A DNA stretch of 64,000 nt from Marinobacterium sediminicola (GCF_022343685.1 NZ_CP092123.1:1612001-1676000); one strand, 5' to 3'. Shown: positions 9,344-19,436, counted from the stretch's first letter. A program made the numbers and translations. Notes: generated by a model not told the origin, from the letters alone.

Positions 9344-10870
9344 ATGTGCGGTATCGTGGGCATTGTTGCCAAGTCCTATGTAAACCAGACTATTTTTGAT
9401 GCGTTGACGGTGCTGCAGCACCGTGGCCAGGATGCGGCCGGCATGGTCACCTGTGAGGGCAACCGGTTCTATCTGCGCAAGGACAACGGCTTGGTCAACG
9501 AGGTGTTCCGCACCCGTCATATGAAAAAGCTGAACGGTAACATGGGTATTGGTCATGTCCGTTACCCGACAGCGGGCAGTTCCAGCTCTGCAGAAGCACA
9601 GCCGTTTTACGTAAACTCCCCATACGGCATTGCATTGGCGCATAACGGTAACCTGACCAACGCCGACCAGCTGGCGGATGAGATTTTCCGCTCAGACCTG
9701 CGTCATATCAATACGACGTCTGACTCCGAAGTGCTGCTGAACATCTTTGCTCACGAATTGCAGCAGATTGGAAAACTGACCCCTGAAGCGGATGACATTT
9801 TCCAGGCCGTTGAGAAAGTTCATCGCCGTTGTCAGGGTGGTTACGCGGTTGTGGCTATTATCACCGGTTATGGCATTGTTGCTTTCCGTGACCCCTGCGG
9901 TATTCGTCCGCTTGTTTATGGCAAGCGCGTGTCGGATCAGGGAGAGGAAGAATACATGGTGGCGTCTGAAAGCGTTGCACTGGACACTTCCGGCTTCGAG
10001 CTGGTGCGTGACCTGGTTCCGGGGGAAGCGATCTTTATCGATACTCAAGGACGGGTGTCCACGCGTCAGTGTGCGGCAACCAGCAAAATTGCTCCCTGTC
10101 TGTTCGAATATGTTTACCTGGCCCGTCCTGACTCCATCATTGATGGTGTTTCCGTACATCATTCCCGAATGGAAATGGGTGTGAAGCTGGCCGAGAAGGT
10201 CAAACGTGAAATGCCGGAGCATGATATTGATGTGATCATCCCCATTCCGGATACCAGCAGGACTGCAGCGCTGGAGATGGCCAATGCACTTGGGGTGACT
10301 TTCCGTGAAGGCTTCATCAAGAATCGCTACATTGGCCGTACCTTCATCATGCCGGGCCAGACGCTGCGCAAGAAATCAGTGCGTCAGAAGCTGAACCCGA
10401 TTCAGGCCGAATTCCGTGACAAGGTAGTGATGCTGGTTGATGACTCAATCGTACGTGGCACGACCTCCAAGCAGATTGTCCAGATGGCTCGTGATGCTGG
10501 TGCACGCAAGGTCTATTTTGCGTCAGCAGCGCCGGAAGTACGTTACCCCAACGTATACGGTATAGACATGCCGTCTGCAAGCGAGTTGATTGCCCATGGG
10601 CGTACGGCTGATGAAGTCGGTGAGTACATCGGCTGTGACTGGATGCTGTATCAGGATCTTGATGACCTCAAGGCATCAGTAAGCTGTTTTAACCCCGATA
10701 TCAAGGAATTCGATACCTGTGTCTTCGACGGTAATTATGTGACCGGAACCGTTGATGCGGACTATCTTGAGCGAATTGATGCCAAGCGCAATGATGGCGC
10801 TAAGGCTGCCGCTGACAACGCAGCGGAAGACGGCAATGAATCCGCTGATCTGCATAATAAAATCGACTGA
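9344..10870 (+). CDS. purF: Amidophosphoribosyltransferase
   Basis: PurF catalyses the first committed step of purine synthesis, making phosphoribosylamine from PRPP and glutamine. The 508-residue product begins MCGIVGIV. Cys2 is the glutaminase nucleophile after removal of Met1, which fixes the start codon (GTGGATTGA-ATG with GAGGTGG upstream). The glutaminase domain runs to about residue 235. The phosphoribosyltransferase domain carries the PRPP loop [18 protein letters not shown] near residue 365. The C-terminal tail is Ala/Asp-rich. metZ follows after 8 bases. Confidence 0.97.
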   Translation: MCGIVGIVAKSYVNQTIFDALTVLQHRGQDAAGMVTCEGNRFYLRKDNGLVNEVFRTRHMKKLNGNMGIGHVRYPTAGSSSSAEAQPFYVNSPYGIALAHNGNLTNADQLADEIFRSDLRHINTTSDSEVLLNIFAHELQQIGKLTPEADDIFQAVEKVHRRCQGGYAVVAIITGYGIVAFRDPCGIRPLVYGKRVSDQGEEEYMVASESVALDTSGFELVRDLVPGEAIFIDTQGRVSTRQCAATSKIAPCLFEYVYLARPDSIIDGVSVHHSRMEMGVKLAEKVKREMPEHDIDVIIPIPDTSRTAALEMANALGVTFREGFIKNRYIGRTFIMPGQTLRKKSVRQKLNPIQAEFRDKVVMLVDDSIVRGTTSKQIVQMARDAGARKVYFASAAPEVRYPNVYGIDMPSASELIAHGRTADEVGEYIGCDWMLYQDLDDLKASVSCFNPDIKEFDTCVFDGNYVTGTVDADYLERIDAKRNDGAKAAADNAAEDGNESADLHNKID

Positions 10871-10878
10871 GGTAGTTC

Positions 10879-12105
10879 ATGAGTCAGTCCAGCTACGAAC
10901 GTGCTCAGCGGATTCAGTTTGACGCAGCAGAAGGGTACGACATCGATACACTGTCGGTGCGTGCCGGCCAGAGTAGAACCGCTGAGGGTGAGCATTCTGA
11001 TGCCATCTTCGCGACCTCCAGTTTTGTCTTTTCAAGTGCCCGTGAAGCGGCGGCGCGATTTGTGGGTGAAGAGGATGGCAACATCTACTCTCGCTTTACC
11101 AATCCGACCGTCCAGGCATTTGAGGAGCGCATTGCCGCCCTGGAAGGGGGGGAGCGTGCCGTTGCCACGTCTTCTGGCATGGCGGCCATCCTGAATCTCG
11201 GTCTTGCGCTGCTTCAGCATGGTGATCATGTAGTCTGTTCACTCAGTGTATTTGGTTCCACAGTATCGCTGTTCACCAAGTATTTGAGTCGTGCCGGCAT
11301 TGAAACCACCTTTGTCGATCCTACAGATCTGGCGGCCTGGGAAGCAGCGGTGACTCCCAAGACGCGTCTGTTCTTCATGGAAACGCCGTCCAATCCCTTG
11401 GCCGAGTTGACGGATATCGGAGCGGTCGCAGAGATTGCGCACCGCAATAATGCGTTGTTGTGTGTCGATAACTGTTTCCTGACGCCAGTGTTGCAGCGAC
11501 CGTTGGCACTAGGGGCCGATATTGTCATGCACTCGGCAACCAAGTACCTCGATGGCCAGGGGCGCTGTGTCGGTGGCGTGCTTGTCGGGCGTAACAAAGA
11601 GATGGAAGAGGTTTTCGGACTTATCAGGACCGGTGGTTCATGTCTGAGCCCATTCAACGCCTGGGTATTCCTCAAAGGTCTGGAAACCCTGCCGTTGCGC
11701 ATGCGTGCTCATAGTGAGAGTGCATTGGCTGTAGCAACCTGGCTGCAGCAGCAGCCCGGTATTCGCAAGGTTTATTATTCAGGTCTGCCTGATCATCCCC
11801 AATATGAACTTGCCTGCAAGCAGCAGTCGGCTTTTGGTGGTGTCCTGGCATTTGAAGTTGAAGGTGAGCGTGAGGAAGCCTGGCGCTTTATTGATGCTAC
11901 ACGCATGGTATCGATCACCGGTAACCTGGGCGACGTAAAGTCAACTATTACTCATCCTGCCACGACAACTCATGGTCGAATGAGTGCGGAAGAGCGTGAG
12001 GCGGCGGGTATCCGTGAGGGGCTGATTCGCTTCTCGGTGGGTCTAGAGTCACTGGATGATATCAAAGCCGACCTGCAGCGCGGTTTGGATGCCTTGCGCG
12101 GTTGA
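10879..12105 (+). CDS. metZ: O-succinylhomoserine sulfhydrylase
   Basis: MetZ converts O-succinylhomoserine and sulfide directly to homocysteine in methionine synthesis. The 408-residue PLP enzyme of the Cys/Met metabolism family has the cofactor lysine in MHSATKYLDGQG (Lys222). It also has the conserved blocks YSRFTNPTV, TSSGMAAI and TPSNPLAE. The C-terminal SLGDVKS-type block reads GNLGDVKSTITHPATTTH. The 8-base distance from purF and the GAGGTAG ribosome site indicate cotranscription with purF, as in Pseudomonas. MetB or MetC are less likely because of the purF linkage and the LGDVKST block. Confidence 0.92.
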   Translation: MSQSSYERAQRIQFDAAEGYDIDTLSVRAGQSRTAEGEHSDAIFATSSFVFSSAREAAARFVGEEDGNIYSRFTNPTVQAFEERIAALEGGERAVATSSGMAAILNLGLALLQHGDHVVCSLSVFGSTVSLFTKYLSRAGIETTFVDPTDLAAWEAAVTPKTRLFFMETPSNPLAELTDIGAVAEIAHRNNALLCVDNCFLTPVLQRPLALGADIVMHSATKYLDGQGRCVGGVLVGRNKEMEEVFGLIRTGGSCLSPFNAWVFLKGLETLPLRMRAHSESALAVATWLQQQPGIRKVYYSGLPDHPQYELACKQQSAFGGVLAFEVEGEREEAWRFIDATRMVSITGNLGDVKSTITHPATTTHGRMSAEEREAAGIREGLIRFSVGLESLDDIKADLQRGLDALRG

Positions 12106-12118
12106 TTTGCCTCCGGCC

Positions 12119-12144
12119 GGCCACTCGTTCTGAGTGGCCTTTGT
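12119..12144 (+). terminator. Terminator after metZ
   Basis: A perfect 8-bp stem GGCCACTC/GAGTGGCC (12119-12126 with 12132-12139) has a 5-base loop and is followed by TTTGT. It closes the cvpA-purF-metZ unit. Confidence 0.65.
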
Positions 12145-12163
12145 CATACCGAAATTACAGTCG

Positions 12164-13120
12164 ATGAAAATCTACCTTGCTCCGATGGAGGGTGTCCTTG
12201 ATCACTCTCTGCGCGACATTTTGACGCGAATATCCGGCATTGATGTGTGTGTTACCGAGTTCATTCGAGTAACGGATCAGTTGCTGCCTGAGTCCGTATT
12301 CCAGCGGCTTGCGCCTGAATTAAGCAGAGGGAGTCGCACTCCCACGGGTACGCCGGTGCTGGTGCAGTTGCTTGGTAATGACCCTGTTGCCATGGGAGAG
12401 AATGCTGTACGTGCTGTTGAAATGGGTGCGCCCGGTATTGATCTGAACTTTGGCTGCCCTGCCAAGACCGTCAACAAGAGTCGAGGTGGCGCAATACTGC
12501 TAAAGGACCCGGAAGAGGTCCATGACATTACGCTCGGTGTGAGTCGAGCCCTGTCGTCCAGGGTGCCGCTCAGTGCCAAAATGCGCCTGGGTTTTCAGGA
12601 CAAGTCACTTGCGATCGAGAATGCGCAGGCGCTTGAAGCGGCGGGTGCTGTGCGGTTGACGGTTCATGCGCGTACCAAGGTTGAAGGTTATAAGCCGCCA
12701 GCACATTGGGAATGGATCGCCCGTATACGAGAGTCAGTTTCGATTCCTGTGATAGCCAACGGCGATATCTGGACGGTTGATGATTACCATCGCTGCCGTG
12801 CGGTTAGCGGCTGCAATGATGTCATGATCGGTCGTGGTCTCATTGCCAACCCTTTTCTCGCCAACGCCATACAGACCGGCCAGGGTCAGTTGGATGCATT
12901 GAGTACCTGGGATAGGACTCTTGAGCTGATAAGGCTTTATCACGAGATGGTAGCTGCACGACTGGAAGCCAAGCATGTCAACGGTCGCACGAAGCAGTGG
13001 CTAAGAATGATGCAGCGTCATTATCCGCAGGCAGAGAAACTCTTTCACAGCGTCAGAGCCGAACGAGATCCTGAGCGCTTTGCCGAGTTGCTCCGGGAAT
13101 GGAGCGTCACTGGCGACTGA
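12164..13120 (+). CDS. dusC: tRNA-dihydrouridine(16) synthase
   Basis: DusC reduces uridine 16 in the D-loop of tRNAs using FMN and NADPH. The 318-residue TIM-barrel protein opens with KIYLAPMEG. It has the catalytic cysteine at residue 98 in NFGCPAKTVNKSRGGA, the same position as in E. coli DusC, and the FMN phosphate loop IPVIANGDIW and MIGRGLIANPF. The ATG at 12164 is used because homology starts at MKIYLAPMEG; an in-frame upstream start at 12134 lies inside the metZ terminator. The 3' end overlaps the convergent amrS by 14 bases. Confidence 0.93.
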   Translation: MKIYLAPMEGVLDHSLRDILTRISGIDVCVTEFIRVTDQLLPESVFQRLAPELSRGSRTPTGTPVLVQLLGNDPVAMGENAVRAVEMGAPGIDLNFGCPAKTVNKSRGGAILLKDPEEVHDITLGVSRALSSRVPLSAKMRLGFQDKSLAIENAQALEAAGAVRLTVHARTKVEGYKPPAHWEWIARIRESVSIPVIANGDIWTVDDYHRCRAVSGCNDVMIGRGLIANPFLANAIQTGQGQLDALSTWDRTLELIRLYHEMVAARLEAKHVNGRTKQWLRMMQRHYPQAEKLFHSVRAERDPERFAELLREWSVTGD

Positions 13121-14189
13121 TGTTCACGGGCAGGCGTCTTGAGCCCCAGTGCCCGGGTGTCGGTTCAAAGTATCCCGGAATCCTATGTCCGCAGTGACCA
13201 CATTTCCCCTGTGGGGTCAGTGCCCAGTCAAGAATCATGTACCCGGAGCGTTTGATCAGGGGCGAGTTGCATTCAGGGCAGTAAGTTGTATTGCCCTCGG
13301 GGTCCGGCAGGTTTCCTGTGTAGACGTATTTCAGCCCTTCTTCTCGGGCAATCATTCGGGCTCGCTGAAGTGTATCCAGAGGTGTTGGACGGTGGTTCAT
13401 CATTTTCCAGTCCGGGTGAAAAGCCGTAAAGTGCACAGGTACCTCATCGCTGAGATGTTCTCCGATCCAGCGTGACAGTTGTGCAATCTCTCGATCTGTG
13501 TCGTTTTCATCCGGTATCAGCAGTGTGGTGATCTCAAGCCACGTGTTCGTTTGGTGGTAAATGTATTCCAGTGTTTCCAGTACCGGAGCAAGGTGACCGC
13601 CACATATATTCTTATAAAACCGCTCGCTAAACGCTTTCAGATCGATATTGGCAGCGTCCATGTGGCGGTAAAATTCCTCGCGTGGCGCCGGGCAAACATA
13701 CCCGGCACTCACGGCTACGCTGTTCAAGCCATGCTGATGGCATGCCTTGGCAACATCAATGGCATACTCGTGAAAAATTACCGGGTCATTGTACGTAAAA
13801 GCGATGCTGCGGCAGTCGTGGGCAACTGCGGTGCGTACCAGTTGTTCCGGCGAGGCGCTGTCGCATAGGCTCTCCGTGTAACGCGAGCGGCTAATATCCC
13901 AGTTCTGGCAAAAGCGGCATGCAAGGTTGCAGCCGGCAGTGCCAAATGACAGAACGGGCGTACCCGGCAGGAAGTGGTTGAGCGGTTTTTTTTCGATAGG
14001 GTCGATGCAAAAGCCACTGGACAGTCCATAGCTCAACAGACGTATTTCGTTTCCGACTCGGCCGCGGACAAAACAGAGGCCGCGTTGTCCGTCATTCAGC
14101 TTGCAAAAGCGCGGGCACAGGTCGCACTGGAGTTTGCCATTTTCCAGCGCGTGCCAGTAACGCGTACTGCTGCTATGGTCAGTATTCAT
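13107..14189 (-). CDS. amrS: AmmeMemoRadiSam system radical SAM enzyme
   Basis: A 360-residue radical SAM protein. The SAM/[4Fe-4S] motif is CNLACRFC (Cys87, Cys91, Cys94), in the PFL-activase-like form followed by QNWDIS. An extra N-terminal cysteine set (Cys22, Cys25, Cys29, Cys39) and a C-terminal zinc-ribbon-like CPEC...CGHCG block mark the AmrS family. This family is encoded with Memo and AMMECR1 proteins and has no established substrate. Both partners lie next door in divergent orientation (14248-15622). The ATG at 14189 is preferred over an in-frame TTG six bases upstream. Confidence 0.9.
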   Translation of the reverse strand: MNTDHSSSTRYWHALENGKLQCDLCPRFCKLNDGQRGLCFVRGRVGNEIRLLSYGLSSGFCIDPIEKKPLNHFLPGTPVLSFGTAGCNLACRFCQNWDISRSRYTESLCDSASPEQLVRTAVAHDCRSIAFTYNDPVIFHEYAIDVAKACHQHGLNSVAVSAGYVCPAPREEFYRHMDAANIDLKAFSERFYKNICGGHLAPVLETLEYIYHQTNTWLEITTLLIPDENDTDREIAQLSRWIGEHLSDEVPVHFTAFHPDWKMMNHRPTPLDTLQRARMIAREEGLKYVYTGNLPDPEGNTTYCPECNSPLIKRSGYMILDWALTPQGKCGHCGHRIPGYFEPTPGHWGSRRLPVNISRQ

Positions 14190-14247
14190 GATCAAAATTC
14201 TGATCGGCCTCTATACTGATAAGCATAGCAGAAGCTGGAGATCGGTC

Positions 14248-15048
14248 ATGAGTGGTATGTTGAGGCCTGCAGCCGTTGCAGGTCTGTTTTATCCCGCTGA
14301 TAAAACTGCACTTCAACATCTGGTGATCAGTATGCTCGAGGATGCGCCAGAGCCTCCCACGCTGCCAAGAAGGCCCCGCGCGCTTGTTGTACCTCATGCC
14401 GGACTTGTTTATTCCGGACCTGTGGCTGCGGCGGCCTATCGGCTGCTGCAGGCAAGCCAGTTGGGTCAGGAGTGGAAGCGAATCGTGCTATTGGGGCCGA
14501 ATCACCGAGTGCCTCTGGTTGGCATGGCGGTTCCGGATGAAGCCGATTGGAAAACGCCTCTGGCGATAACGCATTTGGATCGTGAATTTATTGCGGAACT
14601 TCGTAAGCACTTTTCACTGTCGATTCGTCCGGATGTCCACCTCCCTGAGCATTCTCTTGAGGTGCAGTTGCCCTTTATTCAGCTATTGGCTCCCGGTCTG
14701 CCGCTGGTGCCGATTCTTGTTGGGCCTGAGAGTGCGGCTGATGTTGCAGCGTTGATCGAGTATTGCTGGCAAGACAATGCCTCGCTCGTTCTGATCAGCA
14801 GTGATCTGAGTCACTATCACCCTTGGGAGGATGCTCAACGGCTGGATGAAATGACCAGCAAGATGATTTGTCGCGCGGACCCTCATTTGGAATCAGAGCA
14901 GGCATGCGGGTGCTACGCGTTGAATGGCCTTTTGCTGGCAGCGCGGCATCACCAGTTGTCGATTAATTGTCTGAGCAGAATGACTTCAGGCGATACGGCA
15001 GGAACCAGGGAGCAGGTAGTGGGGTACGGAGCTTATGTCTGTTATTGA
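14248..15048 (+). CDS. amrB: AmmeMemoRadiSam system protein B (Memo family)
   Basis: A 266-residue Memo-like protein, a fold related to class III extradiol dioxygenases. Candidate metal-binding histidines lie in VVPHAGLVYSGP, GPNHRVPL and PEHSLEVQLPF, and SSDLSHYHP and ACGCYALNG are also conserved. Human Memo binds copper, but the bacterial role is unknown. The ATG at 14248 has a GGAG ribosome site seven bases upstream. The in-frame start at 14188 would reach into the divergent gene and lacks one. It overlaps the AMMECR1 gene by 14 bases. Confidence 0.9.
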   Translation: MSGMLRPAAVAGLFYPADKTALQHLVISMLEDAPEPPTLPRRPRALVVPHAGLVYSGPVAAAAYRLLQASQLGQEWKRIVLLGPNHRVPLVGMAVPDEADWKTPLAITHLDREFIAELRKHFSLSIRPDVHLPEHSLEVQLPFIQLLAPGLPLVPILVGPESAADVAALIEYCWQDNASLVLISSDLSHYHPWEDAQRLDEMTSKMICRADPHLESEQACGCYALNGLLLAARHHQLSINCLSRMTSGDTAGTREQVVGYGAYVCY

Positions 15049-15622
15049 ATTTTCACCGGAGCAGCAGGCAGCGATTCTGTCTCTGGCGCGCAAGGGGGTG
15101 TGTGAAGCCGTTGAGCATGGCAGTGTTGCGTTGCCGGATATTAATCAGTTTGCAGACTTTCTGAGGACCAGCAGAGCCTGTTTTGTCACGCTGGACAGCC
15201 AGGGAGAGCTGAGAGGTTGTATAGGTTCACTGCAGGCCACGCGTCCTCTGGCGCATGATCTGCTTCACAATGCCTGTGGTGCGGCATTGCATGACTATCG
15301 TTTTCCTCCGTTAAAGACTGACGAGCCGATTCAGGTTGCGGTTTCCATACTGTCGCCGTTGGTGGAGATGCGTTTTGAGACTGAAAAAGACTTGTTAAAG
15401 CAACTGGTGCGGGATCGGGACGGTGTGTTGTTGCAGGCAGGGCGAAATCGAGCCACGTTCTTGCCCGTCGTCTGGGAGGGCTTGCCTGTGCCTGAGCTGT
15501 TTTTGCGCGCACTCAAGCGGAAGGCGGGGTTGTCACCGGATTACTGGTCGGATCAGGTTAAGGTCTGGCGTTATCAGAGTGAATATTTTTCGGAAGAGGG
15601 CGAAAAGCCGGCATGCGAATGA
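15035..15622 (+). CDS. amrA: AmmeMemoRadiSam system protein A (AMMECR1 family)
   Basis: A 195-residue AMMECR1-domain protein. The hallmark LRGCIG block is present (GELRGCIGSLQATRPL), followed by AALHDYRFPPL and the closing FLPVVWEGLPVPELFLRALKRKAGL. The reaction catalysed by the family is not established. It begins inside the last codons of amrB, so the two are translationally coupled. With the divergent amrS they form the complete three-protein AmmeMemoRadiSam set. Confidence 0.92.
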   Translation: MSVIEFSPEQQAAILSLARKGVCEAVEHGSVALPDINQFADFLRTSRACFVTLDSQGELRGCIGSLQATRPLAHDLLHNACGAALHDYRFPPLKTDEPIQVAVSILSPLVEMRFETEKDLLKQLVRDRDGVLLQAGRNRATFLPVVWEGLPVPELFLRALKRKAGLSPDYWSDQVKVWRYQSEYFSEEGEKPACE

Positions 15623-15640
15623 TGCCGGCAGAGTGAGCTT

Positions 15641-16063
15641 TTAGCTGCCTTCGCGTTGCTGGCTGAAACGGTCGACGTCATTGGTAATGTCGACTTCAAC
15701 CCTCGGGGCAGGAATCCGAAAATCATAAACGCGTTCCCAGCCCTCTGAGTCGGGAGTGCGTTCCCATACGGTGCCTGCATTATATTCAACAAGTTCAGTC
15801 AGAGATGGATCAAGCTGGCAGATGCGCTCCAGCGGGATCGGCATCATGTTGACCAGCTCGTTTTCGAGAAACTCTTCGGTTTCATAACCGGTAAACATGC
15901 GCCATCCGGTGTCGTTGAGATGTTCGGGTACTGTCTTGTACATGAAACGAATTGGGAGCTTTTCCTCGAGCAGCAGGCGTGAAACCAGTGCCAGATAGCC
16001 GTTCTTGGTTTGAGCGGTCTCCTGTTCCTGTGTCAGTGGCTGGTCGGGAGTTGGTGTTTTCAT
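15641..16063 (-). CDS. DUF2185 (Imm33-like) domain protein
   Basis: A 140-residue soluble protein that I assign to the DUF2185 family. The evidence is the order of conserved blocks: ALVSRLLLEEKLPIRFMYK, a DTGWRMFTGYETEEF segment, and LDPSLTELVEYNAGTVWER. Related domains are annotated as Imm33-type immunity proteins of polymorphic toxin systems, but no toxin gene lies nearby. The C-terminal 30 residues are charged. The start is set at 16063, where MKTPTPDQ begins behind AGGTCAAG. The in-frame upstream extension to 16153 runs into the acnB terminator. It is transcribed in the same direction as acnB but lies beyond its terminator. Confidence 0.75.
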   Translation of the reverse strand: MKTPTPDQPLTQEQETAQTKNGYLALVSRLLLEEKLPIRFMYKTVPEHLNDTGWRMFTGYETEEFLENELVNMMPIPLERICQLDPSLTELVEYNAGTVWERTPDSEGWERVYDFRIPAPRVEVDITNDVDRFSQQREGS

Positions 16064-16152
16064 GGTGCTTGACCTGTATGCGCTGTTCTTTTCGGATATG
16101 ACCATCAGTATATCAGCTTGTGCGGGCTGAGCCGATGCCACGCAGGTAAACA

Positions 16153-16173
16153 AAAACCCCGCCGAAGCGGGGT
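16153..16173 (-). terminator. Terminator of acnB
   Basis: Read on the - strand, ACCCCGC-TTCG-GCGGGGT is followed by TTTTG. This is a 7-bp stem with a stable UUCG tetraloop and a U-tract, 39 bases after the acnB stop. Confidence 0.85.
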
Positions 16174-16211
16174 TTGGTATTTACTGCAAGGACAAGGGTG
16201 TCCTGTCAGTA

Positions 16212-18833
16212 TCAGGCTTCAACTGTCGGGATAACAGAGGATGCCTTGGCGACGTAGGTGTCCATCTGGTCGAAGTTCAGGTAGCGGTAGATTTCGCCAG
16301 CCATGCTGTCGATCTTGCTCGCGTATGCCATGTACTCTTCGACGGTCGGCAGTTTGCCTTCCAGTGCCGCAACAGCCGCGAGCTCGGCAGACGCCAGGTA
16401 GACGTCCGCGCCGTCACCCAGACGGTTCGGGAAGTTACGGGTAGAAGTGGAGACTACAGTCGACTTGGCAGCTACACGTGCCTGGTTGCCCATGCACAGG
16501 GAGCAGCCCGGCATCTCCATGCGTGCGCCGGCCTTGCCGAACACGTTGTAGAAGCCTTCTTCAGTCAGCTGGGCAGCGTCCATCTTGGTCGGCGGAGCGA
16601 TCCACATGCGAGTCGGGATCGACTTGCCTGAAGCTTCCAGCAGCTTACCAGCGGCACGGAAATGGCCGATGTTGGTCATGCAGGAGCCGATGAACACTTC
16701 ATCGATGTTGGCGCCCTGTACTTCAGACAGCAGGCGAGCGTCGTCCGGATCGTTCGGAGCACACAGGATCGGCTCCTTGATTTCGGACAGATCGATCTCG
16801 ATGACTTCAGCGTATTCAGCGTCAGCGTCAGCGCGCATCAGGCTCGGGTTGGCCAGCCACTCTTCCATGCCCTTGATACGACGCTCGATGGTGCGAACAT
16901 CGCCGTAGCCTTCAGCGATCATCCACTTCAGCATAACGATGTTGGAGCGCAGGTACTCGGCAACAGAGTCTTCAGACAGGGTGATGGTGCAACCGGCAGC
17001 TGAACGCTCTGCAGATGCGTCGGACAGTTCAAATGCCTGCTCGACAGTCAGGTCTTCAAGACCTTCGATTTCCAGTACACGACCGGAGAATGCGTTCTTC
17101 TTACCCGCCTTTTCTACGGTCAGCAGGCCCTGCTTGATCGCGTAGTAAGGAATGGCGTGTACCAGATCACGCAGGGTGATGCCGGGGTTGCGCTTGCCTT
17201 TGAAACGTACCAGAACGGATTCCGGCATATCCAGCGGCATAACGCCGGTGGCCGCAGCAAACGCTACCAGACCAGAACCGGCCGGGAAGGAGATGCCCAG
17301 CGGGAAACGGGTGTGGGAGTCACCACCGGTACCCACGGTGTCTGGCAGCAGCATGCGGTTCAACCAGGAGTGGATTACCCCATCGCCCGGACGCAGGGAA
17401 ACACCGCCGCGGTTCATGATGAAGTCCGGCAGAGTGTGGTGCGTATTAACGTCAACCGGCTTCGGATAAGCAGCGGTGTGGCAGAAAGACTGCATGGTCA
17501 GGTCGGCAGAGAAGCCAAGGCACGCCAGGTCTTTCAGCTCGTCACGAGTCATCGGGCCGGTAGTGTCCTGAGAGCCGACAGTGGTCATCTTCGGCTCGCA
17601 GTACATGCCCGGACGTACGCCGTCCATGCCGCAGGCCTTGCCAACCATTTTCTGTGCCAGGGTGTAACCCTTGCCAGTGTCTGCAGGCTGCTCTGGCTTG
17701 CGGAACAGGTCAGACGGACCCATGCCCAGTGCTTCACGAGCCTTCTCGGTCAGACCGCGGCCGATGATCAGCGGGATACGGCCGCCAGCGCGGACTTCGT
17801 CGATCAGAACCTGAGTCTTCAGACCGAAGGTGCAGATCACTTCATCAGTACCGTGCTTGCATACCTTGCCTTCGTACGGGTAAACGTCGATGACATCGCC
17901 CATGTTCAGGTCGTCAACCGGCATTTCGATCGGCAGAGCACCGGCATCTTCCATGGTGTTGTAGAAGATCGGAGCGATCTTGCCGCCGAAGCAGTAGCCA
18001 CCGGCACGCTTGTTCGGTACGTACGGGATGTCGTCACCGAAGAACCACAGAACAGAGTTGGTTGCGGACTTACGGGAAGAGCCGGTACCAACAACGTCAC
18101 CTACATAAGCAACAGGGAAGCCCTTGGCTTTAACTTCTTCGATCTGTGCCAGCGGGCCTTTGACGCCGGGCTCTTCCGGGTTGATGCCTTCACGTTCCAT
18201 CTTCAGCATGGCGTTGGCATGCAGCGGGATATCAGGACGTGACCAGGCGTCCGGAGCCGGAGACAGGTCGTCAGTGTTGGTTTCGCCCGGTACCTTGAAT
18301 ACGGTAACGGTGATCTTTTCAGCCAGTTCAGGCTTGGAGGTGAACCACTCGCCCTCAGCCCAGGACTGCATAACCTGCTTGGCATGAGCGTTACCAGCTT
18401 CTGCCTTTTCCTGAACGTCATGGAAAGCGTCAAACATCAACAGAGTGTGGGACAGAGCCTTGGCTGCAGTCGGAGCCAGTTCTTCGATGTCCAGGCACTC
18501 GATCAGCGGTGCGATGTTGTAGCCGCCCAGCATGGTGCCAAGCAGTTCAACGGCCTTCACCTTGTCGATCAGGGGAGAGGAGGCTTCACCTTTGGCGATA
18601 GCTGCCAGGAATCCAGCCTTGACGTAAGCTGCCTGGTCCACACCCGCGGGAACGCGGTTGGTGATCAGGTCGACCAGGAACTCTTCTTCGCCGGCAGGCG
18701 GGTTCTTCAGCAGTTCGACCAGAGCGGATGTCTGTTCAGGATCAAGCGGCTTCGGCGGGATGCCTTCAGCAGCGCGTTCTTCTACATGTTTACGATAAGC
18801 TTCAAGCACGATATGGCCCTCATCTGTTTTCAC
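16212..18833 (-). CDS. acnB: Aconitate hydratase B
   Basis: AcnB isomerises citrate to isocitrate in the TCA cycle and can also act on 2-methylisocitrate. The 873-residue protein has the AcnB domain order: an N-terminal HEAT-like domain, a swivelling domain (about 165-370), then the core. Cluster cysteines are visible in [10 protein letters not shown] and in CSLCMGNQA. AcnB apoproteins can bind mRNA when the cluster is lost, which is known for the family but not shown here. The gene stands alone, with 265 bases between its start and the insertion sequence at 19099. Confidence 0.97.
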   Translation of the reverse strand: MKTDEGHIVLEAYRKHVEERAAEGIPPKPLDPEQTSALVELLKNPPAGEEEFLVDLITNRVPAGVDQAAYVKAGFLAAIAKGEASSPLIDKVKAVELLGTMLGGYNIAPLIECLDIEELAPTAAKALSHTLLMFDAFHDVQEKAEAGNAHAKQVMQSWAEGEWFTSKPELAEKITVTVFKVPGETNTDDLSPAPDAWSRPDIPLHANAMLKMEREGINPEEPGVKGPLAQIEEVKAKGFPVAYVGDVVGTGSSRKSATNSVLWFFGDDIPYVPNKRAGGYCFGGKIAPIFYNTMEDAGALPIEMPVDDLNMGDVIDVYPYEGKVCKHGTDEVICTFGLKTQVLIDEVRAGGRIPLIIGRGLTEKAREALGMGPSDLFRKPEQPADTGKGYTLAQKMVGKACGMDGVRPGMYCEPKMTTVGSQDTTGPMTRDELKDLACLGFSADLTMQSFCHTAAYPKPVDVNTHHTLPDFIMNRGGVSLRPGDGVIHSWLNRMLLPDTVGTGGDSHTRFPLGISFPAGSGLVAFAAATGVMPLDMPESVLVRFKGKRNPGITLRDLVHAIPYYAIKQGLLTVEKAGKKNAFSGRVLEIEGLEDLTVEQAFELSDASAERSAAGCTITLSEDSVAEYLRSNIVMLKWMIAEGYGDVRTIERRIKGMEEWLANPSLMRADADAEYAEVIEIDLSEIKEPILCAPNDPDDARLLSEVQGANIDEVFIGSCMTNIGHFRAAGKLLEASGKSIPTRMWIAPPTKMDAAQLTEEGFYNVFGKAGARMEMPGCSLCMGNQARVAAKSTVVSTSTRNFPNRLGDGADVYLASAELAAVAALEGKLPTVEEYMAYASKIDSMAGEIYRYLNFDQMDTYVAKASSVIPTVEA

Positions 18834-18935
18834 CGCCGGACGCCGGAGTGGTATACCCCCACCGACGGCGTATCGACTAGGTATCGAATGGTGATTGGCG
18901 AGCGAATTCTAGCGGAAGGGCGTCGCAAAGTTAAG

Positions 18936-18949
18936 ATTGTCGACACAAT
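18936..18949. promoter_or_regulatory. Inverted repeat upstream of acnB, possible operator
   Basis: ATTGT-CGAC-ACAAT is a 14-base site with perfect 5-bp arms, about 100 bases upstream of the acnB start codon. The spacing and symmetry resemble GntR-type operators. No regulator gene is adjacent, so the assignment is tentative. Confidence 0.3.
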
Positions 18950-19094
18950 TACCTGACCAAAGTATTAGACACTTAACCTTACGGGTTACAAGGGGTTGCA
19001 CGTTACATGAGCGTTGCTTTTACAATTTTGACATTGCTTATAGTGTAAAACTTGGCAGACGCTTAAAGAGACTCTATACATTAACTCCTAATGA

Positions 19095-19098
19095 GCAT
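19095..19098 (+). repeat. Left 4-bp target-site duplication (GCAT)
   Basis: GCAT directly precedes the left inverted repeat and recurs directly after the right one at 20285-20288. A 4-bp duplication is the size known for IS407-group elements. Confidence 0.8.
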
Positions 19099-19169
19099 GG
19101 TAATCCCCCCGAAAAGTAGCAGTGCTCAAAAGTAGAATTTTCTCGTAATGTATACGCAGGAGGTTCTGC

Positions 19170-19436
19170 ATGAAGAAGTCCCGATACACCGACAGCCAGA
19201 TCATGGCGATACTGAAACAAGCGGAAGCAGGTACCCCAGTTCCCGAACTATGTCGTGAACATGGGATGAGCAGCGCCACATTTTATAAGTGGCGGGCGAA
19301 ATACGGCGGCATGGATGCTTCGTTGATGGCTCGGCTGAAAGAGCTTGAAGATGAAAACCGCCGCCTGAAGAAAATGTATGCTGAAGAGCGGCTGAAGGCC
19401 GAGATCGTCCAGGAAGCACTGCAAAAAAAGTGGTGA
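19170..19436 (+). CDS. IS407-group transposase OrfA (helix-turn-helix part)
   Basis: An 88-residue protein with an N-terminal helix-turn-helix that recognises the element ends ([38 protein letters not shown]). A leucine-zipper-like helix follows ([15 protein letters not shown]). An AGGAGG ribosome site precedes the ATG. The heptamer A_AAA_AAG at 19424-19430, in the zero frame six bases before the stop, is a standard -1 slippery site that would fuse this product to OrfB. Confidence 0.93.
   Translation: MKKSRYTDSQIMAILKQAEAGTPVPELCREHGMSSATFYKWRAKYGGMDASLMARLKELEDENRRLKKMYAEERLKAEIVQEALQKKW

Noticed and set aside
17157-18242. Open frame of 361 codons on the + strand opposite acnB
   Set aside because: It lies entirely inside the conserved acnB coding sequence and resembles no protein family.
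19028-19033. Consensus TTGACA left of the insertion sequence as a promoter
   Set aside because: No -10-like hexamer is found 16-18 bases downstream.
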